This document shows, in pieces, positions 5,951 through 8,038 of a stretch of 8,038 nucleotides of DNA (position 1 is its first letter; the number at the start of each line of letters is the position of its first letter). Origin of the DNA: Pseudomonadota bacterium. Lineage in GTDB: Bacteria > Pseudomonadota > Alphaproteobacteria > Rhizobiales > Devosiaceae. Location: assembly GCA_023427545.1 (NCBI GenBank), contig JAEZBF010000051.1, positions 1 through 8,038 of the forward strand, read 5' to 3'. A program made the translations under genes and the position numbers. The notes below the pieces were generated by a model. That model was given only the letters and a program-made list of their open reading frames with translations, was not told where the DNA came from and did no database searches.

Positions 5951-6538
5951 CTAGCGCCCGTCCGCCCGAGAACGCCCCTCGACCGCATGGTTCTCTTCCT
6001 CGATGCGGTCGAGCACGGCTTCCGGCGCGACGTCGCGCTTGAGTTCCTCGATCTCGCCGTCCTCGTCGTCGATGCGGGCACCGACTTCCAGCGCGATGGC
6101 CTGGATCAGCTTGAGCAGCCGCGTCGTCTCATGCTCGTTGAGCAGGCTGACCTGGAGGTTGAGGTCGGCGCGCTTGTCGTCCTCGGCCGCCATGCGGTTC
6201 TGGCTGATCAGCACGAAGGTCGAGAGGAAGATCGCCTCCACCGACGCGGCCATCGCCAGCACGACCAGCGAGGGGTCCCATGCCGGTATGAAGGGCAGCC
6301 AACCGATATTGATGAGGATCCACAATCCGAAGATCGCGGCGTGGATGTAGACGAACATCATGCTGCCGGCGAAACGGGTGATCACCGCCGCCAGCCGCTC
6401 CTCAAGCGAGGCGCTGCGCTCTTCCGCTTTGCGCCGCGCCACCAATGCGTCGATGTTCCGCTCGAGCGCCCGGGCAAGCCCTGGTCTCGGCGACGTTGTG
6501 GGCGAACTCTCGCGCCCGGTCATCGACTGGTCGATCAT
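5951..6538 (-). CDS. DUF1003 family membrane protein
   Basis: The 195-residue product matches the DUF1003 pattern: RFAGSMMFVYIHAAIFGLW, then INIGWLPFIPAWDP, EAIFLSTFVLISQNR, and the helical DLNLQVSLLNEHE. Two transmembrane helices are predicted at about residues 60-79 and 90-112. They are flanked by a charged N-terminal helix (21-50) and an acidic, coiled-coil-like C-terminal tail (120-185). The inner membrane is the expected location. The family has no settled biochemical role. The start at ATG 6538 has AGGAG (6555-6551) twelve bases upstream, slightly far; ATG 6523 is an in-frame alternative. A small hypothetical gene on the same strand ends 68 bases upstream and may share a transcript. It converges on the cupin gene with only 20 bases between stops and no clear terminator there. 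Confidence 0.93.
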   Translation of the reverse strand: MIDQSMTGRESSPTTSPRPGLARALERNIDALVARRKAEERSASLEERLAAVITRFAGSMMFVYIHAAIFGLWILINIGWLPFIPAWDPSLVVLAMAASVEAIFLSTFVLISQNRMAAEDDKRADLNLQVSLLNEHETTRLLKLIQAIALEVGARIDDEDGEIEELKRDVAPEAVLDRIEEENHAVEGRSRADGR

Positions 6539-6606
6539 GTCGGCTGCGCGCTCCTGGCCGGGCTGAAAACGCCCGCCGGCGAGGATTGGATGCAGCCGCC
6601 GCGGCG

Positions 6607-6876
6607 CTACTCGCGAAAGACGGTCTGGTCCATCACGATGTCGTCCTCGGCCGACGCGACCGGCCGCTGCTCGAGAGCGGGCGGCGGTGTGGTCGGCGCG
6701 CCCGGCGGCGGCAGCGTCCGCGGATTGCGGTTGAACGCGTAGGACGCCAGCGGATCGCTGCCGTGCGCGCGGCGTCCATAGCCATACGGCCCGCGGAAAT
6801 CGCCTTGCACGGCCGGCCGGACGTCGTTGCGCTCGTCGCCATCCGCGTCCGCGGTGGGTTTGATCCGCTCAATCAT
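6607..6876 (-). CDS. Small proline-rich hypothetical protein
   Basis: I do not recognise this 89-residue protein. It is hydrophilic, with no signal peptide or membrane helix. An acidic/basic N-terminus (MIERIKPTADADGDERNDV) leads to a Gly/Tyr/Arg patch (FRGPYGYGRR). A Pro-rich stretch follows (TLPPPGAPTTPPPALEQ), then an acidic tail (AEDDIVMDQTVFRE). It is probably disordered. It is called as a gene because ATG 6876 follows an AAGGGG ribosome site, third positions are mostly G or C as in the neighbours, and the frame fills the gap between rlmJ and the DUF1003 gene on the same strand. It may be co-transcribed with DUF1003. Database homologues would decide whether it is real; the overlapping alternative frame 6633-6872 is a weaker candidate. 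Confidence 0.6.
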   Translation of the reverse strand: MIERIKPTADADGDERNDVRPAVQGDFRGPYGYGRRAHGSDPLASYAFNRNPRTLPPPGAPTTPPPALEQRPVASAEDDIVMDQTVFRE

Positions 6877-6962
6877 GGTGCGTGCCCCTTCGGTGTGACC
6901 TCAGGAGAAGCGGCACGGGGCTGGGCAAGTTCCGTCCGCTCCCTGACGAAACGCTGACGTGG

Positions 6963-7832
6963 TTAACCCCCGGCTAACGGTGCCTGCTCGCCACGCAGCC
7001 ACTCCAGCGTCCACCCACCCCGGCCACCGTCGGCCAGCACATCCGCCAGCGCCGGCAGCAGCACCTTCAGCTCGCCCTCCAGCGTGAACGGCGGATTGAC
7101 CACGATCATCCCCGAGCCATAGAGCCGCGGCGGCGTGGATGGCTTGCGGATCGTCAGCTCGGTACGCAGCATCTTGGGAATGCCGGTTGCCCGCAGCGCA
7201 GCGGCGAAAGCCTCGACGTCCGCCGGCACCTTGAGCGGATACCACAGCGCATAGGTGCCGCCGGGAAAGCGCCGGTAGCCACGATCCAGCCCCCGCACGA
7301 GCCGCTCGAACTCCCCCGCTTCCTCGAACGGCGGATCGACCAGCACCAGCCCGCGCTTTTCCTTGGGCGGCAGGTGCCCCGGCAGCGCCAGCCAGCCGTC
7401 GAGCTCGATCACCCGCACCTGGAAGTCGCGCGCGAACACGTCCTTCAGCGTCGCCGCATCCTTGGGGTGGAGCTCTATGGCCTCGAGCCGGTCCTGCGGC
7501 CGCAACAGGTGCCGCACCAGCAGCGGTGAGGCGGGATAGGCAACGAGCCCGCCGCCCGGGTTTTCGGCACGAATCGCCTCGAAGTACGGTGCCGCCAGCT
7601 CCGCCGCCTCACCGCTCAGGCCCCACTCGAGCAGCCGGGCGATGCCCTCGCGCCACTCGTCCGACCGCGTCGCCTCCGGCCCGGTGAGATCGTAGCGGCC
7701 GATCCCCGCGTGCGTGTCGATCACCCGGAAGGCCCCGGGCTTGCGCTTGAGGTAGGTGACCAGCAGCGCGACGATGATGTGCTTCACCACATCGACGAAG
7801 CTGCCGGCATGGAAGGCGTGGCGATAGTTCAT
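6963..7832 (-). CDS. rlmJ: 23S rRNA (adenine(2030)-N6)-methyltransferase RlmJ
   Basis: RlmJ uses S-adenosylmethionine to make N6-methyladenosine at A2030 of 23S rRNA. The 289 residues compare well with 280 in E. coli. The diagnostic N-terminus MNYRHAFHAGSFVDVVKHI matches the RlmJ start; DTHAGIGRY (39-47) is the SAM-binding loop; and VDPPFE (165-170) is the catalytic motif IV of N6-adenine methyltransferases, with D166 the expected catalytic residue. NPPF at 246-249 is a second NPPx-like stretch but lies late in the chain and is not the catalytic site. ATG 7832 is preceded by GGGATGAG, a fair ribosome site, and gives exactly the family N-terminus. The upstream 121 bases are rich in palindromes (7848-7950). 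The product is cytoplasmic and acts on naked or precursor rRNA rather than assembled subunits in E. coli. Confidence 0.96.
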   Translation of the reverse strand: MNYRHAFHAGSFVDVVKHIIVALLVTYLKRKPGAFRVIDTHAGIGRYDLTGPEATRSDEWREGIARLLEWGLSGEAAELAAPYFEAIRAENPGGGLVAYPASPLLVRHLLRPQDRLEAIELHPKDAATLKDVFARDFQVRVIELDGWLALPGHLPPKEKRGLVLVDPPFEEAGEFERLVRGLDRGYRRFPGGTYALWYPLKVPADVEAFAAALRATGIPKMLRTELTIRKPSTPPRLYGSGMIVVNPPFTLEGELKVLLPALADVLADGGRGGWTLEWLRGEQAPLAGG

Positions 7833-7847
7833 CTGCTCATCCCGGTG

Positions 7848-7950
7848 CCACGACCTCGTGGTTCAACAGGCTCACCATGAGGTCTACTGGTGAACCGGCG
7901 TTTCGGAGGACATCATGGTTAGCCGGTCTAACCACGTGGTCCGGCATGCC
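7848..7950. repeat. Cluster of perfect and near-perfect dyads between the LysE-like gene and rlmJ
   Basis: The dyads in order are: CCACGA-CC-TCGTGG (7848-7861); GGCTCACC-N12-GGTGAACC (7869-7896, one mismatch); TGGTTAG-CCGGT-CTAACCA (7916-7934); ACCACGTGGT (7931-7940); and GGCATGCC (7943-7950). The 7916-7934 hairpin can extend through a symmetric 4x4 internal loop to GGAC/GTCC at 7908-7911 and 7939-7942. There is no T-run, so it is not a standard terminator. It may be regulatory or an RNA structure. Confidence 0.45.
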
Positions 7951-7953
7951 AGC

Positions 7954-8038
7954 CTAGTGCCGCGCCTGCGCAGTCAGGATCACCGCTGCGAAACCCGTGA
8001 ACACCGCGGCAAATCCCCAGTTCAGCGCCCGTTCCACC
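7954..8038 (-). CDS. C-terminal end of a membrane protein, possibly LysE family (partial)
   Basis: Entering from the right edge on the minus strand, 27 codons encode VERALNWGFAAVFTGFAAVI and then LTAQARH before TAG at 7956-7954. One hydrophobic helix preceded by R-x-L-N and ended by a short polar tail is the usual close of LysE/RhtB amino-acid exporters. Third positions are mostly G or C. With only 27 residues the family assignment is tentative; another polytopic membrane protein would also fit. It lies upstream of rlmJ on the same strand, with 121 bases between. Confidence 0.5.
   Translation of the reverse strand, partial: VERALNWGFAAVFTGFAAVILTAQARH

Noticed and set aside
5933..5958. GGCGCT/AGCGCC stem between the convergent cupin and DUF1003 stops as a bidirectional terminator
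   Set aside because: Six base pairs with a 14-base loop, no T-run on either strand, and partly within the DUF1003 stop region.
5144..6742. Long plus-strand open frame of 532 codons
   Set aside because: It runs antisense to the LysR N-terminus, out of frame through the cupin gene and antisense to DUF1003 and the small gene. Its composition is Arg/His/Pro-rich, as expected for a shadow frame in GC-rich DNA, and no family text is visible.
7915..8038. Plus-strand frame starting at ATG 7915 behind GGAGGA, open to the right edge
   Set aside because: The ribosome-site match is good, but the 41 codons are His/Arg-rich and lie opposite a hydrophobic membrane-protein C-terminus in host-like codons. 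The start also overlaps a palindrome. More sequence to the right would settle it.

Overview
The window is GC-rich (well over 60% by eye) and reads as ordinary alphaproteobacterial chromosome, probably Hyphomicrobiales (Rhizobiales). The evidence is an RlmN of the rhizobial type (about 405 residues, with an internal insertion after the radical-SAM cysteines), two secreted IalB-family proteins just upstream of it, a BI-1/YccA membrane protein and a NahR/LinR-like LysR regulator. A Devosia-like host would fit, but that is only an impression and no marker here proves it. No phage, transposon, CRISPR, tRNA or rRNA is visible.

Layout. Positions 1-518 (minus) hold the N-terminal 172 residues of a Bax inhibitor-1 family protein cut by the window edge. 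Divergent from it, 763-1302 (plus) encodes the 2'-5' RNA ligase-like phosphodiesterase ThpR. Two exported IalB-family paralogues follow in tandem (1535-2056 and 2138-2641), closed by a strong intrinsic terminator (2653-2686). Then rlmN (2739-3956) runs by a one-base stop/start overlap into a GNAT acetyltransferase (3956-4333). The GNAT frame is broken by an in-frame TAG: its missing last strand is still readable to 4378.

A LysR regulator (4375-5316, minus) converges on the GNAT, sharing a CTAG with its second stop. It diverges from a single-domain cupin (5445-5930, plus). Between the two lie two TCG-N5-CGA dyads 23 bp apart, one of them a perfect T-N11-A box, which is the expected layout for a LysR regulator controlling its divergent neighbour. 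Next on the minus strand are a DUF1003 two-helix membrane protein (5951-6538), a small proline-rich hypothetical protein (6607-6876) and rlmJ (6963-7832). The right end (7954-8038) holds the last 27 codons of a membrane protein, possibly of the LysE family.

How the genes relate. RlmN (23S A2503) and RlmJ (23S A2030) both modify 23S rRNA, and ThpR also acts on RNA, but they are in separate transcription units and look like housekeeping genes that happen to be close. The IalB pair looks like a small envelope/secreted module. The LysR-cupin pair is the one clear regulatory circuit. I see no convincing new multi-gene system. The items most worth checking are the GNAT nonsense codon, the LysR operator pair and the dense palindromes between the LysE-like gene and rlmJ.
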